Both the position numbers and the translations under genes were made by a program. The notes under the pieces were generated by a model. The model saw only the letters and a list, made by a program, of their open reading frames with translations. It searched no databases and had not been told where the DNA came from. This document shows positions 5,592-12,670 of a stretch of 17,098 nucleotides of DNA, piece after piece; within the stretch, counting starts at the first letter, position 1, and each line of letters opens with the position of its first letter. The DNA lies in assembly GCA_910589115.1 (NCBI GenBank), contig CAJUSB010000072.1:1-17098 (forward strand). Direction: 5' to 3'. The stretch comes from an uncultured Clostridia bacterium (lineage in GTDB: Bacteria; Bacillota; Clostridia; Oscillospirales; Butyricicoccaceae).

Positions 5592-6668
5592 ATGGAAAAG
5601 CAGAAACTGAGCATTATCATTCCGGTTTATAACGTGGAAAAATATTTGCCTACAAATCTAAACAGCATCTTAGCAGCGAACCTTGAAAAAACTGAGTTGA
5701 TTCTTGTCGATGACGGTTCTACAGACGGTAGTTTGAGGATATGCCAGAGCTATGCAGCAAAATATCCCTGCATACGACTGCTCTGCCAGCAAGGCAGCGG
5801 ACCTTCTGTGGCCCGGAATCGAGGACTTGATGAGGCAAATGGTGAATACATTGTATTTTTTGACAGCGATGATTATATTCTGTCGGCTGCATTCCGCAAA
5901 ACAGTGTCTCTTCTGGATATGTGTCCGGAGGGCGAATGCTGGGTTTCCGATTTTTGGCGGGTGGCCGAGAACGGCTGCATCCTTGACCGTGTCTACCAAA
6001 TAAAGGATACGTCCGAGCCTATTGAGGATCGTACTTATATGCACCGGTTCCTCCATGAGCCTGACTGTGTATGGAATGTCTGGCGCTATATTTTCCGCCG
6101 GGATTTTCTGCTTGACCACGGGCTTCGGTTTTGTGAAAGTGCACGCTGCGCCGAAGATTTGGAATTTGTAGTACGGGCGCTATCGGAGTCAAAAAAGACA
6201 ATTTTTTACCATAATCCGTATTATTTTTACCGGGTCAATTATGGAAAAACGTTGACCAGGACCTATACCGCTGCGCGCGTATGCCAGCTAATGGAGATGC
6301 TGCAAATATCCGCCAGATATTTGTGTGACCGTCAAGAAGCGACTGCGGATCTGATGCTGGATAAGCTGGTGTTGGAATATCTATTGAATCTTGCCCTTTT
6401 TTGGGAGGTTCCGGCGAATGAGCGTGAAGAAGTTCAGCGCCTGCTTTCCAATGCCGGATGGATGAAACTACTTACAAAAGCGACGGGGCTGAAACTTGCG
6501 GGGACTGTTGTTTCCCTGCTGGGGACGGCACCTTCGGCTTGGTTACTTCACCAGATGAAAAAAATCAAGCGCTGGGTGCGCGAAATAAAGATAGCTACTT
6601 ATTCAAACAGAATGGAGCGTAAAACGAAACATGGGCATCAAAGTGTCAGTGATCATTCCAGTTTATAA
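5592..6668 (+). CDS. GT2 family glycosyltransferase (first)
   Basis: A 358-residue family 2 glycosyltransferase that should transfer a sugar from a nucleotide donor to a growing surface polysaccharide at the inner face of the membrane. The GT-A fold is clear: KLSIIIPVYNVEKYL at the N-terminus, the nucleotide-binding VDDGSTDGS (39-47), SVARNRGL (72-79) and the metal-binding DSD motif (FFDSDDYIL, 91-93). A WNVWRYIFRR region and a C-terminal helical part with a basic stretch (MKKIKRWVREIKIA) suggest membrane association. I chose the ATG at 5592 because AGAGAGGG lies 6-7 bases upstream; an in-frame TTG at 5562 has no comparable site. The 3' end overlaps the next glycosyltransferase by 38 bases, so translation is probably coupled. 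Donor and acceptor sugars cannot be deduced. Confidence 0.9.
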   Translation: MEKQKLSIIIPVYNVEKYLPTNLNSILAANLEKTELILVDDGSTDGSLRICQSYAAKYPCIRLLCQQGSGPSVARNRGLDEANGEYIVFFDSDDYILSAAFRKTVSLLDMCPEGECWVSDFWRVAENGCILDRVYQIKDTSEPIEDRTYMHRFLHEPDCVWNVWRYIFRRDFLLDHGLRFCESARCAEDLEFVVRALSESKKTIFYHNPYYFYRVNYGKTLTRTYTAARVCQLMEMLQISARYLCDRQEATADLMLDKLVLEYLLNLALFWEVPANEREEVQRLLSNAGWMKLLTKATGLKLAGTVVSLLGTAPSAWLLHQMKKIKRWVREIKIATYSNRMERKTKHGHQSVSDHSSL

Positions 6669-7608
6669 TGTGGAAAGCTATCTGCGTCCGTGTCTGGACA
6701 GTGTACTCGAGCAAAACCTGCGGGAAATCGAAGTCCTTTGTGTGGATGACTGTTCCAGCGACCACAGCACTGATATCCTGACAGAATATGCGTTAAAAGA
6801 CAGGCGCATCACAGTGATACAGAATTCAGCAAATCAGGGTGCAGGCCAGTGCCGCAACCTCGGTATTGAGTCCGCACGAGGCGAATATTGTTTTTTTTTG
6901 GATGCAGATGACTGGCTTGCAAAGGGTAGCTTGGAAAAGGTATACCGAGAAGCCTGCCGCACCCGTGCAGATATTTTGCGGTGCAGAGCTTTTGACTATG
7001 ACAACCAGACTGGAGTGATTTTCCGCACCAAGCACAATGCATTGAAGCATGTCCCGTTTTTCTTGTTTGGACGGGCGCTGGACGGAACACGCATTTATCC
7101 CGTACTTGCCAAAATCTGCGTAGCCCCTTGGGGCGGGTTGGTGCGGCGAGAGCTTTTGATAGAACAGCAAATCCGGTTTAATCGTTTACATTGTGTCAAC
7201 GACCGTTCGTTTTTCTGGGAAACTGCTTTGAAAGCACGCCGGATTGTATTTTCCAGAAAAACACTTGTATATTACCGAACCAACCTTGCGAATTCCCTAG
7301 TCGGAGGGCGGGTGCGGAATTTTGCCTGCCATTTCACATCTTACGAGTTGGTGGAGGCACTTTGCGCCGGGCTACCGCCCAGGATGCAGCGCCTTATTCT
7401 GGATGCTGAGTTATTCGACCTTGCAAACTGGCTGGAGCAAAGCAATGGTACGGCATATGCAGAAAGAAACTGCGTGCTGGTTCGACAGTTTGTAGAAACG
7501 ATGGACCGCAGCCCATGGAGGGGGGATATTATGAGAAGGAGGTGGTATAGGCGGATTTTGAAGGCTTTGCGGGAAGAGCCAAAAGAAAAGCATACGCGGG
7601 GATGCTGA
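6631..7608 (+). CDS. GT2 family glycosyltransferase (second)
   Basis: This 325-residue family 2 glycosyltransferase is a paralogue of the one before it. It shares KVSVIIPVYNVESYL, VDDCSSDHS (38-45), the GAGQCRNLGIE loop (70-80) and the DAD metal site (FFLDADDWL, 91-93), all at matching positions. It should add a second sugar of the polysaccharide repeat. No transmembrane segment is evident. The ATG at 6631 lies inside the end of the previous gene and has only a distant GGAG, which supports translational coupling. With just two glycosyltransferases visible, either the repeat is simple or further transferases lie outside the window. After the stop there are 178 bases without a gene before the first TupA-like protein. 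Confidence 0.9.
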   Translation: MGIKVSVIIPVYNVESYLRPCLDSVLEQNLREIEVLCVDDCSSDHSTDILTEYALKDRRITVIQNSANQGAGQCRNLGIESARGEYCFFLDADDWLAKGSLEKVYREACRTRADILRCRAFDYDNQTGVIFRTKHNALKHVPFFLFGRALDGTRIYPVLAKICVAPWGGLVRRELLIEQQIRFNRLHCVNDRSFFWETALKARRIVFSRKTLVYYRTNLANSLVGGRVRNFACHFTSYELVEALCAGLPPRMQRLILDAELFDLANWLEQSNGTAYAERNCVLVRQFVETMDRSPWRGDIMRRRWYRRILKALREEPKEKHTRGC

Positions 7609-7786
7609 GAAATGTCAGCTGGTGAAATCTGGTGTATTTGAATGGCGTTTACACGCTTTCCGAACAAACATATAGAGAGACATTCGCGTTTCTTTATCAG
7701 AGATTTACTTGATTGAGCCGGCAGGATGTGACGTCATTGAAAAAATTTTACTTCGATTGCGCAAGGTAGAAATGTGAGGGCCTTTC

Positions 7787-8848
7787 ATGAAAATAATCAA
7801 AAAATTTGCCAGATATATAATTCGTGAAAACGGGTGGCTGCGAAAAATAATCTATAAGCTGTATAATGTGGCCTATACCACTGGAAACCCGGAGGTATAC
7901 AGCCAACCTGTCGAGATAAAGACAAAGGCATCCGAAAAATCGATTTTTACAAAAAAAGCGACGTACAGCGGATATAGCATTGATTATCTGAACAGCAAGT
8001 TCCTGACAAAGGAAGAACGTATATGCGAATTGAAGCGCTTATTTTACAATCACTGTGGATACTACCTGGATATTGATCATCCAAAGACATTTAATCAAAA
8101 GCTACAGTGGCTGAAAGTAAATTATACCGATACCAGGATGGAACGCTGCGTCGATAAAGCGGAGTTTAAGGCATACATCCAGGAACAGCTGGGCGATGGT
8201 TATACCGTCCCGCTTTATGGCGTATGGGATAATGAAAACCATATTGATTTCGATGCGCTTCCAAATTCATTTGTCCTGAAATCTACAATTCAAAGTGATG
8301 GCCGACATATTATTGTCGTAAAAGACAAGTCAGCGCTTGATATGGATAAGCTGAAAACTGTTTTAAGTTCATGGCTGCTTCCGCGCAACTCGTTATGCGT
8401 CTCTTACTGCCACGCCTACCACAACCTTCGCCCGCGGATCCTTGCGGAGAAATTCATAGAAGGATTTGATGATCAGTTAACGGATTATAAATTTATGTGT
8501 TTTAATGGCAAGGCAGAAATGCTGTTTGTTGTAGCAGATCGGGCAAAACGGATGTGCGTAAATTTTTACGATTTGGAATGGAATCTTCTCCCGTTTACCC
8601 GTGTTTATCCTAATACAGATTACACACTAAAAAAGCCCAAAAACTTTGATCGTATGCTTGAAATTGCTAATAAACTTGCAAAGCCGTTCCCTTTTGTTCG
8701 GGTGGATTTTTATGAGTCTGCAGACGCGTCCAGGATTTATGTAGGTGAGCTGACGTTCTATCCAGGCGGCGGTTATGAGAGCTTCCAACCCATGGAATGG
8801 GATTATAAATTGGGCGATATGCTTGCACTTCCAAGCAGTAATCTGTAA
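7787..8848 (+). CDS. TupA-like ATP-grasp protein (first of three)
   Basis: The 353-residue protein belongs to the TupA-like ATP-grasp family, named for the teichuronopeptide biosynthesis protein of alkaliphilic Bacillus. ATP-grasp enzymes join a carboxylate to an amine using ATP, so a likely role is adding an amino acid to uronic acid carboxyls of the polymer. A basic amphipathic N-terminus (1-30) may bind the membrane. The domain starts near residue 95 (DIDHPKTFNQKLQWLK) and shows VPLYGVW (141-147), FVLKST with Lys165, ILAEKF with Glu221, DYKFMCFNG (233-241), VRVDFY (304-309) and the metal-binding GELTFYPGGG (320-329). The usual glycine-rich NHGxG after the lysine is replaced by STIQSDGR, so nucleotide handling may differ. 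GAGGG precedes the ATG by about 8 bases. It is closely related to the next gene and AT-richer than later operon genes. Confidence 0.87.
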   Translation: MKIIKKFARYIIRENGWLRKIIYKLYNVAYTTGNPEVYSQPVEIKTKASEKSIFTKKATYSGYSIDYLNSKFLTKEERICELKRLFYNHCGYYLDIDHPKTFNQKLQWLKVNYTDTRMERCVDKAEFKAYIQEQLGDGYTVPLYGVWDNENHIDFDALPNSFVLKSTIQSDGRHIIVVKDKSALDMDKLKTVLSSWLLPRNSLCVSYCHAYHNLRPRILAEKFIEGFDDQLTDYKFMCFNGKAEMLFVVADRAKRMCVNFYDLEWNLLPFTRVYPNTDYTLKKPKNFDRMLEIANKLAKPFPFVRVDFYESADASRIYVGELTFYPGGGYESFQPMEWDYKLGDMLALPSSNL

Positions 8849-8865
8849 GAAAGGTTTTGTCGAAT

Positions 8866-9987
8866 ATGAAGTTTCTGAAACAAGCAGTTAAGAAATATCT
8901 GAGAAAATCAAAGTTTTTTAAGAAAATTATCAAAAAGCTGAATGAGGTTGCAAGACAAGAGGATCCCAGCATTCAGAAAAGCAAAGCGAAAAGCACAAGC
9001 AAAAATACAAGCAATGCTTCTTCTGGCAGGGGGAAGGACGTTATTTACCCGTTGATTAAAGAGTATAAGTATAACAAAAGAATCTACAATTACTTACTCG
9101 AAAACCAGGACGGATATTCAATTAAAAAATGGGTAATTGAACAGATGTACTATTCTACAATCGGCAGATTCCCCAATTTGGATCATCCGCAAAGCCTGAA
9201 TGAAAAAATGCAGTGGATGCGGCTGCATTATCATGATCCGCTTATGGTGAAATGCGTGGATAAATGTTCTTTCAAGGATTATATAAAGGAGCATGTTGGG
9301 GAGGAATATGTTGTCCCGCTGTATGGTGTTTGGGAGAATGTCAATGATATTGATTTTGAAGCGCTGCCTGACAAGTTCGCAATCAAATCCACATGGGGCT
9401 GGGGTGATTTGCAGAATATTCTTGTAAAAAACAAAAGCGCATTGGATTTACATAAGACGAAATCACTGCTGAGTAATTGGCTCATGCCATGGAACAATTA
9501 TTATTATCAGTCCTTTGAATGGGATAGTAAAGATATTCCTCCAAGAATTATTGCTGAACAGCTGTTGGAGCCGGAATGCGGTGAAATTATTGATTATAAA
9601 TTTTATTGTTACAATGGCATTTGCAGGCATTTCCTTGTGTGTAGTGATCGGAAAACAAAAACGAAGTATACCAATTATGATATGAACATGAACTGCATGA
9701 AACTCTCTCCCAACAGTCATGTAACCGATCAAAAGTTTGAAAAGCCGCCTACTTTTTCGACAATGCTGCATATTGCCGAAGAACTTGCAAAACCTTTCCC
9801 GCTGGTCCGGGTTGATTTCTATGATATCGATGGGAGAATATATGTAGGTGAATTGACATTTTCGCCAGGAGGAGGCTTCAATACATATTATGAGGAATGG
9901 GATAACCGGCTCGGAAGCTTCCTGATGCTTCCCGAAGCAAATGTTGCTGTAAGCGAAACAACAAGGATATGTAAGGAGAGATTGTAA
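8866..9987 (+). CDS. TupA-like ATP-grasp protein (second of three)
   Basis: At 373 residues this is a tandem relative of the preceding protein, sharing long stretches such as NLDHPQSLNEKMQWMR, VVPLYGVWENVNDIDFEALP and PFPLVRVDFY. Key positions are Lys174 (AIKST), Glu231 (IIAEQ), DYKFYCYNG (243-251), Asp317 in RVDFY and GELTFSPGGG (328-337). As in its neighbour, the NHGxG loop is altered, here to STWGWGD. The N-terminus is longer and very lysine- and serine-rich (1-57), which may anchor it to the membrane or link it to partners. The ATG at 8866 is preferred over TTG 8857 because AAAGG lies 11 bases before the ATG but only 2 bases before the TTG. Its stop overlaps the start of the next gene (TAATG). 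An amide ligase acting on the exopolysaccharide is the likely role, inferred from family and context. Confidence 0.87.
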   Translation: MKFLKQAVKKYLRKSKFFKKIIKKLNEVARQEDPSIQKSKAKSTSKNTSNASSGRGKDVIYPLIKEYKYNKRIYNYLLENQDGYSIKKWVIEQMYYSTIGRFPNLDHPQSLNEKMQWMRLHYHDPLMVKCVDKCSFKDYIKEHVGEEYVVPLYGVWENVNDIDFEALPDKFAIKSTWGWGDLQNILVKNKSALDLHKTKSLLSNWLMPWNNYYYQSFEWDSKDIPPRIIAEQLLEPECGEIIDYKFYCYNGICRHFLVCSDRKTKTKYTNYDMNMNCMKLSPNSHVTDQKFEKPPTFSTMLHIAEELAKPFPLVRVDFYDIDGRIYVGELTFSPGGGFNTYYEEWDNRLGSFLMLPEANVAVSETTRICKERL

Positions 9988-10961
9988 TGAATACCATCGG
10001 ATTTGTAATCAGCCATAAGAACAACGAAAAAAGGCGTGCCATCCTGCCGTGCGACCTTGCAGGGCTGAAAAAACCGCAGCAGCTGTATTTGGAGGAGGGC
10101 TACGGCTGCTCGGTCGGGTATCCGGATGATGCGTACCGCCCATATGGGGTGCATATCGTTCCACGCGAGGAGGTTCTCAAATGTGATGTCATTGTTGATG
10201 TCAAGCTCGGTGATGCAGATTATCTGGCACAGCTGGACGGCCCGAAAATCCTCTGTGGTTGGGCGCACTGCACACAGAGCGTCGACTTCACTTCGACGGT
10301 ATTAAATGCAGGTCATACCGTCATCGCATGGGAAGAAATCTATGAAAACGGGCGCTATATTTTCTACAGAAACAGAGAAGTTGCCGGCGAGGCGGCGATC
10401 CTTCATGGGTTTCGTTACAGCGGCAAAATGCCCTATGATGCAAAGGTAGCCATTATCGGGAACGGGCAGACGGGGAAAGGTGCATTCCGAATCCTGGCCG
10501 GGCTGGGTGCTGATGTGGATATATATGCCCGCAAAAACGAAGCGCAGTTCCGGGCAAACATGGCGAATTATGATGTCTTAGTGAATTGTGTCATGTGGGA
10601 TACACACCGGACAGACCGGCTGATCTACCGGGAAGATTTGAAAAGGCTGCGCCCGGGCACGTTGATTATTGATGTCAGCTGTGACCCTTATCTGGAGATT
10701 GAAACCTCCCATCCGACAACCATTGACAACCCGGTTTATACCGTGGACGGAATCGTCCATTATGCGGTGGACAATACGCCTGCGATGTACCCGGTTACTG
10801 TGACAGGAAACCTGAGCTGCGCATTTGCCCCCTATATCTGTATGCTGGTGTCCGGCGAATATTCAGAGAGCCTGAAAAAAGCTGTAGTGATCGAACAGGG
10901 GCATATTATTGACCGGAATATTTTTGACTTCCGTTCAGCGCGCGGCATCTTCTGTAAATAA
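9987..10961 (+). CDS. N5-(carboxyethyl)ornithine synthase-like dehydrogenase (alanine dehydrogenase family)
   Basis: The 324-residue protein resembles N5-(carboxyethyl)ornithine synthase, which reductively condenses pyruvate with the side-chain amine of ornithine (or lysine) using NADPH. The start MNTIGFVISHKNNEKRRAILP is typical of that enzyme. Lys73 (VDVKLGD) and His94 (GWAHCTQ) fall where alanine dehydrogenases bind pyruvate. The Rossmann glycine motif is GNGQTG (158-163), and an AMYPVTVTGNLS stretch lies near the C-terminus. Its length fits this enzyme better than alanine dehydrogenase itself (about 370). The ribosome site AAGGAGAG is 6 bases before the ATG, which overlaps the upstream stop by one base. 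Lying between TupA-like ligases, it probably makes the carboxyethyl amino acid attached to the polymer. The amino acid used and the product stereochemistry cannot be read. Confidence 0.82.
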   Translation: MNTIGFVISHKNNEKRRAILPCDLAGLKKPQQLYLEEGYGCSVGYPDDAYRPYGVHIVPREEVLKCDVIVDVKLGDADYLAQLDGPKILCGWAHCTQSVDFTSTVLNAGHTVIAWEEIYENGRYIFYRNREVAGEAAILHGFRYSGKMPYDAKVAIIGNGQTGKGAFRILAGLGADVDIYARKNEAQFRANMANYDVLVNCVMWDTHRTDRLIYREDLKRLRPGTLIIDVSCDPYLEIETSHPTTIDNPVYTVDGIVHYAVDNTPAMYPVTVTGNLSCAFAPYICMLVSGEYSESLKKAVVIEQGHIIDRNIFDFRSARGIFCK

Positions 10962-10962
10962 A

Positions 10963-11892
10963 ATGGGGCTCCTGCACAATTTTTATGCCAGGGCAAAGCC
11001 TTGGGTAGCGGCACGTTTTTATTATGCGCTTTCCCCCATTTCCCCGGTGCTGACGAGCCGCATCCTGTACTGGCGAAAATTTAAGTATCCGCTTAATCTG
11101 CATTCCCCGCAAACGCTGAACGAAAAACTCATGTGGCTAAAGTTATATGAATACGGCCAAAGCCCTCTGGTGTCACAGTGTGCAGATAAACTGCGCGTCC
11201 GGGATTATGTCAGCGCCGCAGGGTGGGGGAATATTCTGAATGAATTATACGGGGCATGGGATTCGGTGGCACAAATTCCATGGAACCAGCTGCCGGATTC
11301 TTTTGTACTGAAATGTAACCACGGCTGCGGGTTCAACGTCATTTGCCCGGACAAACATGTGCTGGATATTACTCGCAGCAGGGCACGGCTGAATCAGTGG
11401 ATGCGGACGGACTTCTGGCGTTTCTATGCCGAACTGCAATACCGAGGCATCCCTAAGCGGATTGTCTGCGAACGTTATCTGGGGGGACAGGGACGCCTGC
11501 CGGAAGATTACAAGGTGTACTGCTTCCATGGTGTCCCTCAGTACATACTTGTATGTGAGGGACGGTCAGTGGGCAAGCCCCGCTTCTATTTTTTCGATAC
11601 GGGCTGGCATTTCTGCCCGCTCACGCGCGATGGACTGTCGGAGCCGGAAGACTTTACACTAGAACGGCCTGTGTGCCTTCCTGAAATGCTGAAATGCGCC
11701 GCAGAGCTGTCGGCGCCCTTTCCGTTTGTCCGCGCTGATTTTTATGTCACAGAAGGCAGGCTGGTATTCGGGGAACTGACCTTCACACCGTCGGGCGCAT
11801 TAGATACGGATCGCCTGCCGGAAACGGACCGACTGCTTGGCAGTTTCCTGACGATTCCGGTGGCTGCGAAGAATGAAACGAGGCAAAGGTGA
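10963..11892 (+). CDS. TupA-like ATP-grasp protein (third of three)
   Basis: This 309-residue TupA-like ATP-grasp protein is the most canonical of the three. The nucleotide-binding region keeps FVLKCNHGCGFN (Lys117, NHGCG at 119-123), followed by IVCERY with Glu170, DYKVYCFHG (182-190), VRADFY (256-261) and the metal-binding GELTFTPSG (270-278). The N-terminus (HNFYARAKPWVAARFYYAL) is shorter than in the other two and hydrophobic-basic. The ATG at 10963 begins one base after the preceding stop and lacks a clear ribosome site, pointing to translational coupling; an upstream TTG at 10909 with a CAGGGG site is a less likely alternative. The gene is GC-richer than the other two TupA genes and matches the dehydrogenase before it. 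These two may have been acquired together and may act on the same carboxyethyl amino acid; this is inference. Confidence 0.87.
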   Translation: MGLLHNFYARAKPWVAARFYYALSPISPVLTSRILYWRKFKYPLNLHSPQTLNEKLMWLKLYEYGQSPLVSQCADKLRVRDYVSAAGWGNILNELYGAWDSVAQIPWNQLPDSFVLKCNHGCGFNVICPDKHVLDITRSRARLNQWMRTDFWRFYAELQYRGIPKRIVCERYLGGQGRLPEDYKVYCFHGVPQYILVCEGRSVGKPRFYFFDTGWHFCPLTRDGLSEPEDFTLERPVCLPEMLKCAAELSAPFPFVRADFYVTEGRLVFGELTFTPSGALDTDRLPETDRLLGSFLTIPVAAKNETRQR

Positions 11893-12659
11893 TGATAAAC
11901 AAGCTCAAAGCATATCGATTCTTGTTTGAGGAACTGGTGAAGCGCGATTTCAAAAAGAAATATAAGCGCACCGTATTGGGCATGGCGTGGAGCATCCTTT
12001 CTCCGCTGATGATGCTCCTTGTTATGAAAATGGTGTTTACCCAGTTCTTCGGACGGAATTACCCACATTATACCATTTATTTGTTTTGTGGAAACCTGGT
12101 TTTTTCGTATTTTAATGAGTCCACCTCGCAGGGGATGTTTTCCCTGATTGGGAACGCTTCCATATTTACCAAGGTGAATATCCCGAAATATTTGTTCCTG
12201 TTTTCCAAAAACGTGCAAACACTAATCAATTTCGGGCTTACGTTGGGTGTTTTTTTCTTTTTCTGTGTCCTGGACCGGATTACTTTTACTTGGAAGTTTT
12301 TGCTGCTGCTGTATCCGATTGCCTGCCTGCTGCTGTTCAATATCGGTGTTGGGCTTATTCTGTCGGCATTGTACGTGTTCTTTCGGGATATCCAGTACCT
12401 TTGGACCGTATTTACGCAACTGCTGATGTACATGTCCGCTATCTTCTATATGATTGATGACTACAGCTATACGGTTCAGTGCCTGTTCCTGCTTAACCCG
12501 GTCTATCTGTTCATCCGCTACTTTCGGAAAATCGTGATTGACGCGATCATACCAACAGCATGGTTTCATCTGCTGATGCTCGCTGATGTTTTTGTCGTCC
12601 TAGGGATTGGCTGCTGGATGTACAAAAAGTACAATACCAGCTTCCTGTATTATGTCTGA
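11892..12659 (+). CDS. ABC-2 polysaccharide export permease (Wzm/TagG type)
   Basis: A 255-residue inner-membrane permease of the Wzm/TagG/KpsM family, which pairs with an ATPase to move finished lipid-linked polysaccharide across the membrane. The cytoplasmic N-terminus ends in the family signature RDFKKKYKRTVLGMAWSILSP, followed by about six hydrophobic segments (near 30-52, 60-77, 103-130, 135-160, 168-188 and 222-243). The ATG at 11892 shares a base with the preceding TGA and has GAGG 8 bases upstream; GTG at 11889 is an alternative start. The partner ATPase is the N-terminal part of the next gene, 11 bases downstream. Its presence means the polymer is exported by the ABC-transporter route rather than by flippase plus polymerase, and no Wzx or Wzy is seen in the window. 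Confidence 0.93.
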   Translation: MINKLKAYRFLFEELVKRDFKKKYKRTVLGMAWSILSPLMMLLVMKMVFTQFFGRNYPHYTIYLFCGNLVFSYFNESTSQGMFSLIGNASIFTKVNIPKYLFLFSKNVQTLINFGLTLGVFFFFCVLDRITFTWKFLLLLYPIACLLLFNIGVGLILSALYVFFRDIQYLWTVFTQLLMYMSAIFYMIDDYSYTVQCLFLLNPVYLFIRYFRKIVIDAIIPTAWFHLLMLADVFVVLGIGCWMYKKYNTSFLYYV

Positions 12660-12670
12660 TGGAGGGGTAA

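Noticed and set aside
10909..10962. TTG start extending the third TupA-like protein by 18 residues
   Set aside because: The extension overlaps the previous gene by more than 50 bases and adds no conserved sequence. The ATG at 10963 matches the usual start of the domain family better.
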